Of a stretch of DNA of 52,639 nucleotides, positions 8,642-15,887 are shown piece after piece. The stretch comes from 2-02-FULL-55-14 sp964581115 (lineage in GTDB: Bacteria; Bacteroidota; Ignavibacteria; UBA10030), in assembly GCA_964581115.1 (NCBI GenBank), contig CAZOMY010000020.1, forward strand, positions 1-52,639, in the 5' to 3' direction. The notes under the pieces were generated by a model, which was not told the DNA's origin, made no database searches, and saw only the letters and a program-made list of their open reading frames with translations. A program made the translations under genes and the position numbers. How positions within the stretch are numbered: the stretch's first letter is position 1; every line of letters starts with the position of its first letter.

Positions 8642-9649
8642 TTACAGCTTCGATCCCACAAGGCGTGCCAGCTCGACAACGCGATTGGAGTAACCCCATT
8701 CGTTGTCGTACCAGCCGAACACCTTCACGGAGGAGCCCATCGTCATCGTGAGCTTCGAGTCGAACACGACGGAGTGGGGATTGCCGACGACGTCGCGCAG
8801 GACCAGATCGTCCTCGCTGTACTCGAGGATGCCCTTCAGCGAGGTCTCTGCGGCCTTCTTCATCGCGGCGTTGACCTCCTCTTTCGTTACCTCCCGCTCG
8901 AGCTCGGCCGTGAAATCCGTGATCGAGCCGTTCGGGGTCGGTACGCGGAGCGAGCATCCGTCGAGCTTGCCATTCAGCTCCGGGATCACCTTGCCCACCG
9001 CCTTGGCGGCACCGGTGGTCGTCGGAATGATGTTGATCGCGGCAGCCCGGGCACGGCGCAGGTCCTTGTGCGGCAGGTCGAGGATGCGCTGGTCGTTGGT
9101 GTAGGAATGGATCGTGTTCATGAAGCCCTTCTTCACCTTGAAGGACTCGTGGAGCACCTTCACCATCGGCGCCAGGCAGTTCGTCGTGCACGACGCGTTT
9201 GAAATGATATGATGCTTGGCGGGGTCGTAGGCGCTTTCGTTGACGCCGATGCAGATGGTCACGTCGGGCTTCTTGGCCGGCGCGGAGACGATGACCTTCT
9301 TGGCGCCGTTCTTGAGATGGTCGGCCGAAGCTTCGCCGTCGGTGAAGTGCTTCAGGCCGGTCGATTCCACGACGACCTGGACGCCCATTTCGCCCCACTT
9401 CAGACCGTTGTGGTCCTTTTCCGAATACACTTTCACTGTTTTGCCGTTGACCACGATCGAGCTTCCGTCGACTCTGACACTGCCAGGGAAGTTGCCGATC
9501 ACTGAATCGTACTTCAGCAGGTGAGCGAGCGTCGCGGCGTCCGTGATGTCGTTCACCGCCACGATCTCCAGGCCAGGGTCGTTGATGGCTGCGCGCAGCA
9601 CATTACGCCCGATGCGGCCAAAACCGTTGATTCCGATCTTCAATGCCAT
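8642..9649 (-). CDS. gapA: glyceraldehyde-3-phosphate dehydrogenase (type I)
   Basis: Phosphorylating GAPDH of glycolysis, 335 aa. The Rossmann motif INGFGRIGR is at 7-15 and the catalytic Cys154 sits in SNASCTTNCLAP. Asp34 in the AVND stretch points to NAD preference. The ATG has a strong ribosome site (TGGAGG, five-base spacing). Upstream of pgk on the same strand, so the two consecutive glycolytic enzymes are probably co-transcribed. Confidence 0.97.
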   Translation of the reverse strand: MALKIGINGFGRIGRNVLRAAINDPGLEIVAVNDITDAATLAHLLKYDSVIGNFPGSVRVDGSSIVVNGKTVKVYSEKDHNGLKWGEMGVQVVVESTGLKHFTDGEASADHLKNGAKKVIVSAPAKKPDVTICIGVNESAYDPAKHHIISNASCTTNCLAPMVKVLHESFKVKKGFMNTIHSYTNDQRILDLPHKDLRRARAAAINIIPTTTGAAKAVGKVIPELNGKLDGCSLRVPTPNGSITDFTAELEREVTKEEVNAAMKKAAETSLKGILEYSEDDLVLRDVVGNPHSVVFDSKLTMTMGSSVKVFGWYDNEWGYSNRVVELARLVGSKL

Positions 9650-9769
9650 GAGAACCTCCAGACGTCAGGGAATGGACAGCCGTAGGATTCAAGAGAACAA
9701 CAAAACAATGAATTCTAGCCAGAAAAGGGGCGAGAAGCAACACGCGAATCCCGCTGCACCTTCATCTCA

Positions 9770-10471
9770 TCATGCATCGTGGTCTGCCAGCGCCACCGAC
9801 CCGGCGATCACACGGGCGGCGCCGGCGCGTCGAAGGACCTGCGCGCACGCCGCGATCGTCGCACCCGTCGTGATCACGTCATCGACCACCAGCACCGTCG
9901 TTCCCTCGATCAGGCCGGCATGCCGTTCCGCGATCTCGAAGGCGCCGGCCACGTTCACCCGGCGTTGCTCGATCGAGAGTTTTGTCTGCGTTGAGGTGTG
10001 CCGTGTCCGGCGCAGGAGTTCCGGAACGAAGGCGGATCCCGTTCGACGCGCGAATCCATTCGCGATCATGGCCGCCTGGTTGTAGCCACGTTCCCGCTCC
10101 TTCGCGCGGTGAAGCGGAACGGCCGTGATCACGTCGACGGGCGGAAGCTGAGTCCCGACAGAACCGGCCATCTGCTCCCCAAGCCACAGACCGAGCTGAT
10201 CGGCACTACCGTACTTGAGCGCGTGCAGGAGCGCCTGCAGCGGCCCCGCCTTCTGAAAGACGAATGCCGAAACGACAGCGTCGACGTCCGCGCCCATCTT
10301 CGCCAGCGCCTCTTCTGCAAGCTCCGGATGATCGCCCACGAGGACGACCTGCGACCAACAGGCCGAACAGATATGCCGGTCTCCGCCTTCAAGTAGACGG
10401 TCGCATGCAACACAAGACGGCGGATACAAGAAGTCTAGCAACGCGTCAGCGATCGTTCGGAAGGTCATCAT
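9770..10471 (-). CDS. comF: ComF-family phosphoribosyltransferase-like protein
   Basis: 233-aa ComF-type protein. An N-terminal Cys pair repeated (CVAC and CSAC) forms a likely zinc ribbon; the C-terminal half is a type I phosphoribosyltransferase fold with the PRPP-binding loop VLVVDDVITTGAT. ComF homologues take part in DNA uptake and possibly in replication-fork events. The frame opens earlier, but two adjacent ATGs at 10471/10468 follow an AGGGGG ribosome site, and the family start (DLLFPPSC-like) is close, so I use 10471. No other competence gene is adjacent. Confidence 0.88.
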   Translation of the reverse strand: MMTFRTIADALLDFLYPPSCVACDRLLEGGDRHICSACWSQVVLVGDHPELAEEALAKMGADVDAVVSAFVFQKAGPLQALLHALKYGSADQLGLWLGEQMAGSVGTQLPPVDVITAVPLHRAKERERGYNQAAMIANGFARRTGSAFVPELLRRTRHTSTQTKLSIEQRRVNVAGAFEIAERHAGLIEGTTVLVVDDVITTGATIAACAQVLRRAGAARVIAGSVALADHDA

Positions 10472-10557
10472 TGTCGCCCCCTCAGGCGGTTGGTCTAGGC
10501 CGGCAGCGTGGCCAATGGACTTCGCCGAGTCGACATCCAACAGAACTCCACTACTGC

Positions 10558-10597
10558 TTGACTCCTTCACTCCTCGAAACCCTCACTCCCTCACTCC
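10558..10597. repeat. octamer array, unit CTCACTCC (5 units)
   Basis: Five consecutive 8-bp units in register, last two exact CTCACTCC, one strongly diverged. It lies between the uvrB stop (10649) and the comF start (10471). It resembles the heptamer arrays in position and degeneracy but has period 8. Confidence 0.6.
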
Positions 10598-10648
10598 TTA
10601 TATTCCACCATCAGTTCTTCGCTCGAACTCCTCGCCCCCCCAAAAAAC

Positions 10649-12655
10649 TCAAGACCTCTTCAGTCGTTCTATCTCGTCCCGCAATTGCGCCGCCCTCTCG
10701 AACTCCAGGTCCCTCGACGCCCGCCGCATCTCCTCCGTCAGCTCCGCGATCAGGTCCTCTCGCTGTCCCTTGCTCAGATACTTCGCGACGGTATCGGCAA
10801 CCTGCGGAACGCGCTTGTACGCATGGAGGTCCTTCTTCATCCGAACGTCGGCGACGGCCGTCGCCGCAAGGATCTCATCGACCGACTTAAGGATGGTCTC
10901 CGGCGTGATCCCATGGTCCCGATTGTATGCCAGCTGCTTCTCCCGGCGTCGGTTCGTCTCATCCATCATCCGCTGCATCGAGCCGGTGACGGTGTCTGCA
11001 TAGAGAATGACCTTCCCGTTCACGTTGCGCGCCGTCCGCCCCGCGGTCTGAATGAGCGAACGGTCCGACCGGAGGAATCCTTCCTTGTCCGCGTCGATGA
11101 TGGCTACCAGCGAGACCTCCGGCAGGTCGAGTCCCTCGCGCAGAAGGTTCACGCCGACGAGCACGTCGAATTGTCCTAGCCGGAGGTCGCGCAAGGTCTC
11201 GACCCGCTCGAGCGCATCCACCTCCGAGTGGATGTATCGAACCCGGATGGAGATGTTCTGCAAATACTCCGTCAGGTCCTCGGCCATCCGCTTCGTGAGC
11301 GTTGTGACGAGCGTCCGCTCCTTGCGCGCGGTGCGGACGCGGATCTCGGCGATAAGGTCGTCGATCTGATGCTTGGACGGCCGCACCTCCACTTCCGGGT
11401 CGACGAGACCCGTCGGCCGGATGACCTGCTCGACAACGACCCCGCGGGAGCGCTCCAATTCATAGTTGCCCGGCGTCGCGCTGACGAAGATCACCTGTCC
11501 CGTCATCGCCTCCCATTCGTGGAACTTCAGCGGACGGTTGTCGAGCGCTGACGGCAGCCGGAAGCCGTACTCGACGAGCGTCGTCTTCCGCGACCGGTCG
11601 CCTTCGTACATCGCCCCGATCTGCGAGACGGTCACGTGCGATTCGTCAATGACGGTGATGAAGTCCTTCGGGAAGTAGTCGAGGAGACACGACGGCCGTG
11701 AACCCGGCTCACGCCGGGCGAGATGACGTGAGTAGTTCTCGATCCCCTGACAGTATCCCACTTCCCTCATCATCTCCATGTCGAAGCGGGTCCGTTGGTT
11801 CAGCCGTTGGGCTTCGACCAGCTTGCCCATCGATGTCAGCTCAGCCGATCGCTGCTTCAATTCCTCACCGATCGAGCCCAACGCGCGCTCGATCGTCTCA
11901 CGACTCGTCACGAACTGCTTGGCCGGATACACGATCTCGAAATCGGTCTCGCCGATCACCGAACCGTCGACGCGATTGACATACGAGATCCGCTCGACCT
12001 CGTCGCCGAAGAACTCCACTCGCAAGGCCTCCTCGTTCTCGTACCCCGGAACGATCTCCACCACGTCGCCGCGCACTCGGAACGTCCCTCGGACGAACTC
12101 GTAATCGTTCCTCGCGTAGAGCATGTCGACGAGCTTCTTCAACATCGCCTGCCGGCCGCCCCCCTCACCCTTCCGAATGACGATCGTCTGACCGATCCAT
12201 TCTTCAGGCGCACCGATCCCGTAGATGCAACTGACCGACGCCACAACGATCACGCGCGGGTCTCCGCTCAAGAGTGCGCTCGTGGCCCTCAACCGCAGCC
12301 GGTCGATCTCATCGTTGATCGAAGCATCCTTCGCGATGTACGTGTCGGTCGTCGGAACGTACGCCTCCGGCTGGTAGTAGTCGTAGTAAGAGATGAAGAA
12401 TTCGACGCGGTTCCTCGGAAAGAAAGCCTTGAACTCAGCATACAGCTGAGCGGCCAGGGTCTTGTTGTGCGACAGAACGAGGACCGGCCGGTCGAACTCC
12501 TTGATGACGTTCGAGATGGTGAAGGTCTTGCCGCTGCCCGTCACGCCCAGCAGCGTCTGGAACCGGTCGCCACGGCGGAGGCCTTCGATGAGTTGACGGA
12601 TCGCCTCCGGCTGGTCGCCGGCAGGCTTCAGGTCGGTGACAAGTTCATACGGCAT
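10649..12655 (-). CDS. uvrB: UvrABC excinuclease subunit B
   Basis: DNA-damage-verifying helicase-like subunit of nucleotide excision repair, 668 aa. The N-terminus LVTDLKPAGDQPEAI is the family hallmark; Walker A GVTGSGKT is at 37-44, the damage-probing beta-hairpin region (YYDYYQPEAYVP) follows, then the DESHV box, and a C-terminal UVR motif (RDLEFERAAQLRDEIERL) that contacts UvrC. The frame opens ten codons earlier, but homologues start at the ATG at 12655. No GACA-N4-TGTC dyad of the type found upstream of the repressor at 15221 is seen in its promoter region. Confidence 0.98.
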   Translation of the reverse strand: MPYELVTDLKPAGDQPEAIRQLIEGLRRGDRFQTLLGVTGSGKTFTISNVIKEFDRPVLVLSHNKTLAAQLYAEFKAFFPRNRVEFFISYYDYYQPEAYVPTTDTYIAKDASINDEIDRLRLRATSALLSGDPRVIVVASVSCIYGIGAPEEWIGQTIVIRKGEGGGRQAMLKKLVDMLYARNDYEFVRGTFRVRGDVVEIVPGYENEEALRVEFFGDEVERISYVNRVDGSVIGETDFEIVYPAKQFVTSRETIERALGSIGEELKQRSAELTSMGKLVEAQRLNQRTRFDMEMMREVGYCQGIENYSRHLARREPGSRPSCLLDYFPKDFITVIDESHVTVSQIGAMYEGDRSRKTTLVEYGFRLPSALDNRPLKFHEWEAMTGQVIFVSATPGNYELERSRGVVVEQVIRPTGLVDPEVEVRPSKHQIDDLIAEIRVRTARKERTLVTTLTKRMAEDLTEYLQNISIRVRYIHSEVDALERVETLRDLRLGQFDVLVGVNLLREGLDLPEVSLVAIIDADKEGFLRSDRSLIQTAGRTARNVNGKVILYADTVTGSMQRMMDETNRRREKQLAYNRDHGITPETILKSVDEILAATAVADVRMKKDLHAYKRVPQVADTVAKYLSKGQREDLIAELTEEMRRASRDLEFERAAQLRDEIERLKRS

Positions 12656-12784
12656 AGGGTGACCACAATGTAGGGGTTGGAGCATACGGGTGCAAAACCA
12701 CGGCCAGGATTACATCCTTGAGAACCCCTTGCTTTCGACCATGCAGGGGAATACATTGAGGCCCACTTTGGTCCCCGAGCCGTC

Positions 12785-13168
12785 ATGGGTCAACAACAAC
12801 TCCTGCTCGTGATCCTGGGTGTGATCCTCGTGGCCTTCGCGGTCGCGATCGGGCTTTCACTGTTCAGCGCCCAAGCGATCCAAGCCAACAAGACGGCCAT
12901 CTACAACGACCTCAATCAGATCGCCGCGTATGCCAACCACTACCGGGTGACAACCACAACCATGGGTGGTGGACAAGGTTCATATGTCGGCTTCAAGATC
13001 CCCGTCACGATGACCTTCACCGAGAACGCGTCGTTCACGTCGAGTTCGACACCCACCGCCGTGACTATTACGGCGAAGTCTCTCATGGATTCGCTCAACA
13101 CGATCACGGTGGTTCTGAACCATGCAGGCAACCTTGGCCAATGGACCTATACGGGAGACTTCCAGTGA
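12785..13168 (+). CDS. pilin-like small membrane-anchored protein, copy 1
   Basis: 127 aa, no named family recognised. After MG comes QQQLLL and one hydrophobic helix (about 5-28), then an amphipathic stretch (QAIQANKTAIYNDLNQIAAY), a glycine-rich MGGGQGSY motif and a beta-rich C-terminus ending in LGQWTYTGDFQ. This is the layout of a type IV pilin or pseudopilin whose class III-like leader would be cut after Gly2, but Glu5 of classical pilins is absent and there are no cysteines. A diverged paralogue of the two genes downstream, divergent from uvrB. No clean ribosome site or terminator is seen, unlike in the other copies. Confidence 0.85.
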   Translation: MGQQQLLLVILGVILVAFAVAIGLSLFSAQAIQANKTAIYNDLNQIAAYANHYRVTTTTMGGGQGSYVGFKIPVTMTFTENASFTSSSTPTAVTITAKSLMDSLNTITVVLNHAGNLGQWTYTGDFQ

Positions 13169-13305
13169 TGATATTCATGTCGCTGGTTTTCCGGGTTATG
13201 GCACACTTGGCACAGACTTCTCGGTAAAAACTACCCAGTTAGGACCGTTCAGCCGAATTACTTGCGTTTTTGCTTGATTTTGGCGATGTTTTCAGCCCAA
13301 GTTCG

Positions 13306-13322
13306 CTGGCATGAGGATTGGA
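13306..13322 (+). promoter_or_regulatory. sigma-54-like -24/-12 element upstream of pilin-like copy 2
   Basis: CTGGCATGAGGATTGGA matches the sigma-54 layout: TGGCA at -24, then TTG at -12, with exactly ten bases between the GG and the second dinucleotide. The -12 dinucleotide is GG rather than the usual GC. It lies 64-80 bp before the ATG, outside the duplicated block. Confidence 0.45.
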
Positions 13323-13385
13323 GGAGATCAGGCTGAAAATCATCCACGCAACTCTCATCATTCACCACCAACCTAAGGAGTCCAT

Positions 13386-13772
13386 ATGGGTCAGCAACAG
13401 CTTCTTCTCATCATCCTTGGCGTTATCATTGTCGGTATCGCCATTGCGGTCGGCTTGAGCCTCTTCTCCGCTCAGAGCATCCAGGCCAACAAGGATGCTA
13501 TCATCAACGACCTGAACAACATCGCCGCCCACGCCTATCAGTACAAGATCCGTCCATCCTCGATGGGCGGTGGCCAGGGCAGCTATTCAGGCTACAGCAT
13601 TCCGTCCAAGATGGCGTCGAACGAGAACGCCTCCTACAGCGTGACGTCGGCCACGGCCACGTCGGTTGCGATCACGGCGACCTCCTCGGCCAACTCGACG
13701 AACACCGTCAGCGCGGTTGTCGACAGCGACGGTCGTCTGGGCAGCTGGACCTACGCCGGCGACTTCCAGTAA
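13386..13772 (+). CDS. pilin-like small membrane-anchored protein, copy 2
   Basis: 128 aa, identical to the product of 14029-14415. Leader MG, then QQQLLLIILGVIIVGIAIAVG as a single hydrophobic helix, then NKDAIINDLNNIAAHAYQYK, the motif MGGGQGSYSGYSIP, and a Ser/Thr/Ala-rich beta region with no cysteine. The strong AAGGAG ribosome site (five-base spacing), a strong terminator and its own -24/-12-like element suggest high, dedicated expression as expected of a fibre subunit. Function as a pilin is inference: no prepilin peptidase or pilus motor gene lies in the window. Confidence 0.88.
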   Translation: MGQQQLLLIILGVIIVGIAIAVGLSLFSAQSIQANKDAIINDLNNIAAHAYQYKIRPSSMGGGQGSYSGYSIPSKMASNENASYSVTSATATSVAITATSSANSTNTVSAVVDSDGRLGSWTYAGDFQ

Positions 13773-13794
13773 GCCGACCCGACGCATCGATCCC

Positions 13795-13828
13795 AACCGG
13801 CCCTGCGCACAGTGGGGCCGGTTTTTTT
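13795..13828 (+). terminator. intrinsic terminator of pilin-like copy 2
   Basis: AACCGGCCC and GGGCCGGTT form a perfect 9-bp stem around an 11-base loop, followed directly by a run of seven T. Confidence 0.92.
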
Positions 13829-13862
13829 GTGCCCCATCGCTTTGAAATATCCACAATTCCCC

Positions 13863-13877
13863 CGGTCATTTTGACCG
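13863..13877. promoter_or_regulatory. dyad CGGTCA-TTT-TGACCG
   Basis: Perfect 6-bp inverted repeat with a 3-bp spacer, about 70-85 bp upstream of the second -24/-12-like element (13948). The position is right for an enhancer-binding-protein site, but I see no equivalent upstream of copy 2, so this is only suggestive. Confidence 0.25.
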
Positions 13878-13947
13878 CTCGGCCCTTGGCTTGAGAAACG
13901 TTGCCACGCTTTGGCCCAAAAAGCGATAGATCTTCAAGAATCGACAG

Positions 13948-13964
13948 TTGGCACGCCTATTGGG
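13948..13964 (+). promoter_or_regulatory. sigma-54-like -24/-12 element upstream of pilin-like copy 3
   Basis: TTGGCACGCCTATTGGG has a perfect -24 box (TTGGCACG) and TTG at -12 with ten bases between GG and the -12 dinucleotide, which is again GG instead of GC. Its distance to the ATG differs by one base from that of the element at 13306, although the surrounding sequence is unrelated. Confidence 0.5.
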
Positions 13965-14028
13965 GGTAGGAGAGCCGACTGTAGCGAACGAACCTACCAT
14001 CCACCTCACACTCACCTAAGGAGTCCAT

Positions 14029-14415
14029 ATGGGTCAGCAACAGCTTCTTCTCATCATCCTTGGCGTTATCATTGTCGGTATCGCCATTGCGGTCGGCTTG
14101 AGCCTCTTCTCCGCTCAGAGCATCCAGGCCAACAAGGATGCTATCATCAACGACCTGAACAACATCGCCGCCCACGCCTATCAGTACAAGATCCGTCCAT
14201 CCTCGATGGGCGGTGGCCAGGGCAGCTATTCAGGCTACAGCATTCCGTCCAAGATGGCGTCGAACGAGAACGCCTCCTACAGCGTGACGTCGGCCACGGC
14301 CACGTCGGTTGCGATCACGGCGACCTCCTCGGCCAACTCGACGAACACCGTCAGCGCGGTTGTCGACAGCGACGGTCGTCTGGGCAGCTGGACCTACGCC
14401 GGCGACTTCCAGTAA
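14029..14415 (+). CDS. pilin-like small membrane-anchored protein, copy 3
   Basis: Protein and gene identical to copy 2 (13386-13772): 128 aa, MG leader, one N-terminal hydrophobic helix, MGGGQGSYSGYSIP motif, beta-rich cysteine-free C-terminus ending in WTYAGDFQ. It has the same AAGGAG ribosome site and terminator, both inside the duplicated block, but a different promoter sequence. Keeping two identical genes with separate promoters increases dosage, as is common for abundant surface-fibre subunits; that use is inference. Confidence 0.88.
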   Translation: MGQQQLLLIILGVIIVGIAIAVGLSLFSAQSIQANKDAIINDLNNIAAHAYQYKIRPSSMGGGQGSYSGYSIPSKMASNENASYSVTSATATSVAITATSSANSTNTVSAVVDSDGRLGSWTYAGDFQ

Positions 14416-14437
14416 GCCGACCCGACGCATCGATCCC

Positions 14438-14471
14438 AACCGGCCCTGCGCACAGTGGGGCCGGTTTTTTT
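14438..14471 (+). terminator. intrinsic terminator of pilin-like copy 3
   Basis: Same perfect 9-bp stem and seven-T run as at 13795-13828, contained in the duplicated block. Confidence 0.92.
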
Positions 14472-14548
14472 GTACCGCATGGTATGGTACATTTCGGCAT
14501 GCGCCTTCTAGAAGCTATCTCAAAAACCCCCAGATACTGCTTAGATAG

Positions 14549-14607
14549 CCGCAAAGAACATAGAGGAATTGAATCATTCCTCCTTGCGGTCTCTGCGTTC
14601 TGTGCGG
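14549..14607. repeat. imperfect palindromic element with CCGCAAAGAAC-like arms
   Basis: Left arm 14549-14565 pairs with right arm 14591-14607 at 14 of 17 positions. It resembles interspersed elements seen at 51190-51275 and, as half elements, around 15888-15980 and 1661-1690. It overlaps the region just before the start of the small lipoprotein gene at 14613. Confidence 0.5.
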
Positions 14608-14612
14608 CTAAT

Positions 14613-14927
14613 GTGTTTTTCAGACGGGCTCTCGTAATCTCCCTTGCGTTGACCGGCTTGCTGGCGTGCAATGTCGACCCCCCCGTCGACCGACTTGCCG
14701 ATGCTTACGTTGATCTGCTGCGCTATCGCGACCGGACGGCGCAGGTCGACACGTCGGCGATCAAGTCAGGGATCGATTCCATCCTTGCGGCCCATCGATT
14801 CACGGTCGACACGTATCGGTCAACGTTCGCCTCACTTGCCGAAGATCCCGGGCGCCTGGCGGCCTTCTTCGCCCGCGTGGATCAGCGTCTGGCTGAGACG
14901 AATCCCGCCCTCCTGCCGCAACCCTGA
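14613..14927 (+). CDS. small lipoprotein, DUF4296-like
   Basis: About 104 aa starting at a GTG. Positively charged FFRR, a hydrophobic stretch and a lipobox LTGLLAC give a lipoprotein with Cys near residue 19. The mature part (RLADAYVDLLRYRDRT...IDSILAAHRFTVDTYRSTFASLAEDP...FFARVDQRL) has the helical pattern of the DUF4296-type lipoproteins of Bacteroidota/Chlorobiota, whose role is unknown. The frame is open further upstream, even through the duplicated pilin-like block in another frame; I reject that extension because the signal peptide must be N-terminal. No ribosome site is visible, so the start is the weak point. Confidence 0.6.
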   Translation: MFFRRALVISLALTGLLACNVDPPVDRLADAYVDLLRYRDRTAQVDTSAIKSGIDSILAAHRFTVDTYRSTFASLAEDPGRLAAFFARVDQRLAETNPALLPQP

Positions 14928-15126
14928 GCTTGGGGTTGTGTGCCAGAAGAACACTCTCGAATCCGATGAACAAGATCACACGCCAATAGGCGCCAATGTA
15001 CGCGGAAGTGAGGCGCCCCCTCGTAGCGTCCACGTGCGTCCATTGACGGCAGAGATCTGAAATGATTTGCAGTCCTGGCGGCAGGGCGGCAAGGGTTTCT
15101 TCACCACCCGCTACAACCATCGCCTC

Positions 15127-15155
15127 TTGACAGTAGATACAAAATGGACTAGATT
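15127..15155 (+). promoter_or_regulatory. sigma-70-type promoter of the repressor gene
   Basis: TTGACA at 15127-15132 and TAGATT at 15150-15155 with a 17-bp spacer. The -35 box is perfect and the -10 box matches 4 of 6. The predicted start point (about 15162) falls inside the first GACA-N4-TGTC dyad. The 14928-15126 stretch before it holds no gene I can support. Confidence 0.6.
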
Positions 15156-15157
15156 AC

Positions 15158-15169
15158 GACAAATATGTC
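15158..15169. promoter_or_regulatory. operator candidate 1, GACA-N4-TGTC
   Basis: GACAAATATGTC: perfect 4-bp half-sites with an AT-rich 4-bp centre, immediately after the -10 box of the promoter at 15127. Matches the second dyad at 15189 exactly in the half-sites. Confidence 0.65.
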
Positions 15170-15188
15170 TTTCGTCTCGATACGTCGG

Positions 15189-15200
15189 GACAATTCTGTC
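15189..15200. promoter_or_regulatory. operator candidate 2, GACA-N4-TGTC
   Basis: GACAATTCTGTC, centre exactly 31 bp from the centre of operator 1 (about three helical turns) and 21 bp before the repressor ATG. Two sites in phase fit cooperative autorepression by the adjacent gene. Confidence 0.65.
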
Positions 15201-15220
15201 ATTAACCAACACACACAACC

Positions 15221-15865
15221 ATGCGCACGACGATGGGTCAACGCATCCGCGAGGCCCGGCTGGCAAAGGGCTTCGACCAGGCACGTCTCGCCGCCAAACT
15301 TGACATCGCAACGCGGACGCTCCAGCGATGGGAGAAGAGCGAGCAAGAGCCCGACGGCTCGGTCATCATGCGCATTGCCAAGGCGACCGGCGTTCTGCCG
15401 CAATGGCTCCTCACGGGCGAAGGAGACCGGCACGCCGGACTCGGCAGCACCGTCATCCCCCTGACTGAACCGCGGACGCGCCGGGTTCCGACCGTTCGCC
15501 TTCCCCTCCTCTCGTCGGTCCCCGGCGGCGCGCCCGTGCTCTCGTTCCATCCGGACTATGTCGACAAGTACGTGACGGTCGACGACGTTCGCGATGACCA
15601 GGCATTCGCCCTCGAGGTCAAGGGGAACAGCATGGCTCCCCGCATCGAGGACGGAGACATCATCGTTGTCAGCCCGCGCCAGGAGGCCCGCAACGGCGAT
15701 ATCTGCGTCGTGCGCGTACAGGATGAGGACACAGTCAAGAAGGTGAAGTTCGAGGGTTCCTTCCTCCACCTCATCCCGCTCAACCCCGAGTTTGAACCTT
15801 GGGTGGTGAAACAGAAGGACGTGACATTCGTGTGGCGGGTGGTGAAGGTCATCAAGGCTGTCTGA
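15221..15865 (+). CDS. LexA/CI-type transcriptional repressor (HTH-XRE plus S24 peptidase-like domain)
   Basis: 214 aa. N-terminal XRE-type helix-turn-helix at about 6-60 (GQRIREARLAKGFDQARLAAKLDIATRTLQRWE). C-terminal S24/LexA-like domain at about 95-205 with the Ser137 of GNSMAP and Lys173 of TVKKVK, the dyad used for self-cleavage in LexA and CI. The usual Ala-Gly or Cys-Gly cleavage dipeptide is not visible; the corresponding region reads SVPGGAPV, so cleavage may be at Gly-Gly or lost. Dyads at 15158 and 15189 suggest autoregulation. It might answer DNA damage or be a domesticated phage-type regulator; no phage genes are nearby. Confidence 0.9.
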   Translation: MRTTMGQRIREARLAKGFDQARLAAKLDIATRTLQRWEKSEQEPDGSVIMRIAKATGVLPQWLLTGEGDRHAGLGSTVIPLTEPRTRRVPTVRLPLLSSVPGGAPVLSFHPDYVDKYVTVDDVRDDQAFALEVKGNSMAPRIEDGDIIVVSPRQEARNGDICVVRVQDEDTVKKVKFEGSFLHLIPLNPEFEPWVVKQKDVTFVWRVVKVIKAV

Positions 15866-15887
15866 GAACGTCGCTCGAAATGAGCCT

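Larger units (their letters stand above)
13371..13830 (+). repeat. 460-bp exact duplication, left copy
   Basis: Identical base for base, as far as I can compare by eye, to 14014-14473 (offset 643). It starts just upstream of the ribosome site and ends just after the terminator T-tract, so it contains RBS, gene and terminator but not the promoter. The sequence between and around the two copies is unique. Confidence 0.93.
14014..14473 (+). repeat. 460-bp exact duplication, right copy
   Basis: Second copy of 13371-13830. The first differing bases on each side are at 13370/14013 and 13831/14474. Perfect identity over coding and non-coding parts argues for recent duplication or ongoing gene conversion. 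Confidence 0.93.

Noticed and set aside
13190..13212. Second sigma-54-like site (two TGGCAC words)
   Set aside because: No TTG(C/G) at the required 10-bp spacing from the GG of either word.
13911..14612. Extension of the 14613-14927 lipoprotein frame upstream through the duplicated block
   Set aside because: It would read through the pilin-like gene in another frame and bury the lipoprotein signal inside the protein.
14800..15120. 106-codon minus-strand ORF in the gap before the repressor
   Set aside because: No domain, signal or ribosome site; overlaps the lipoprotein gene antisense.
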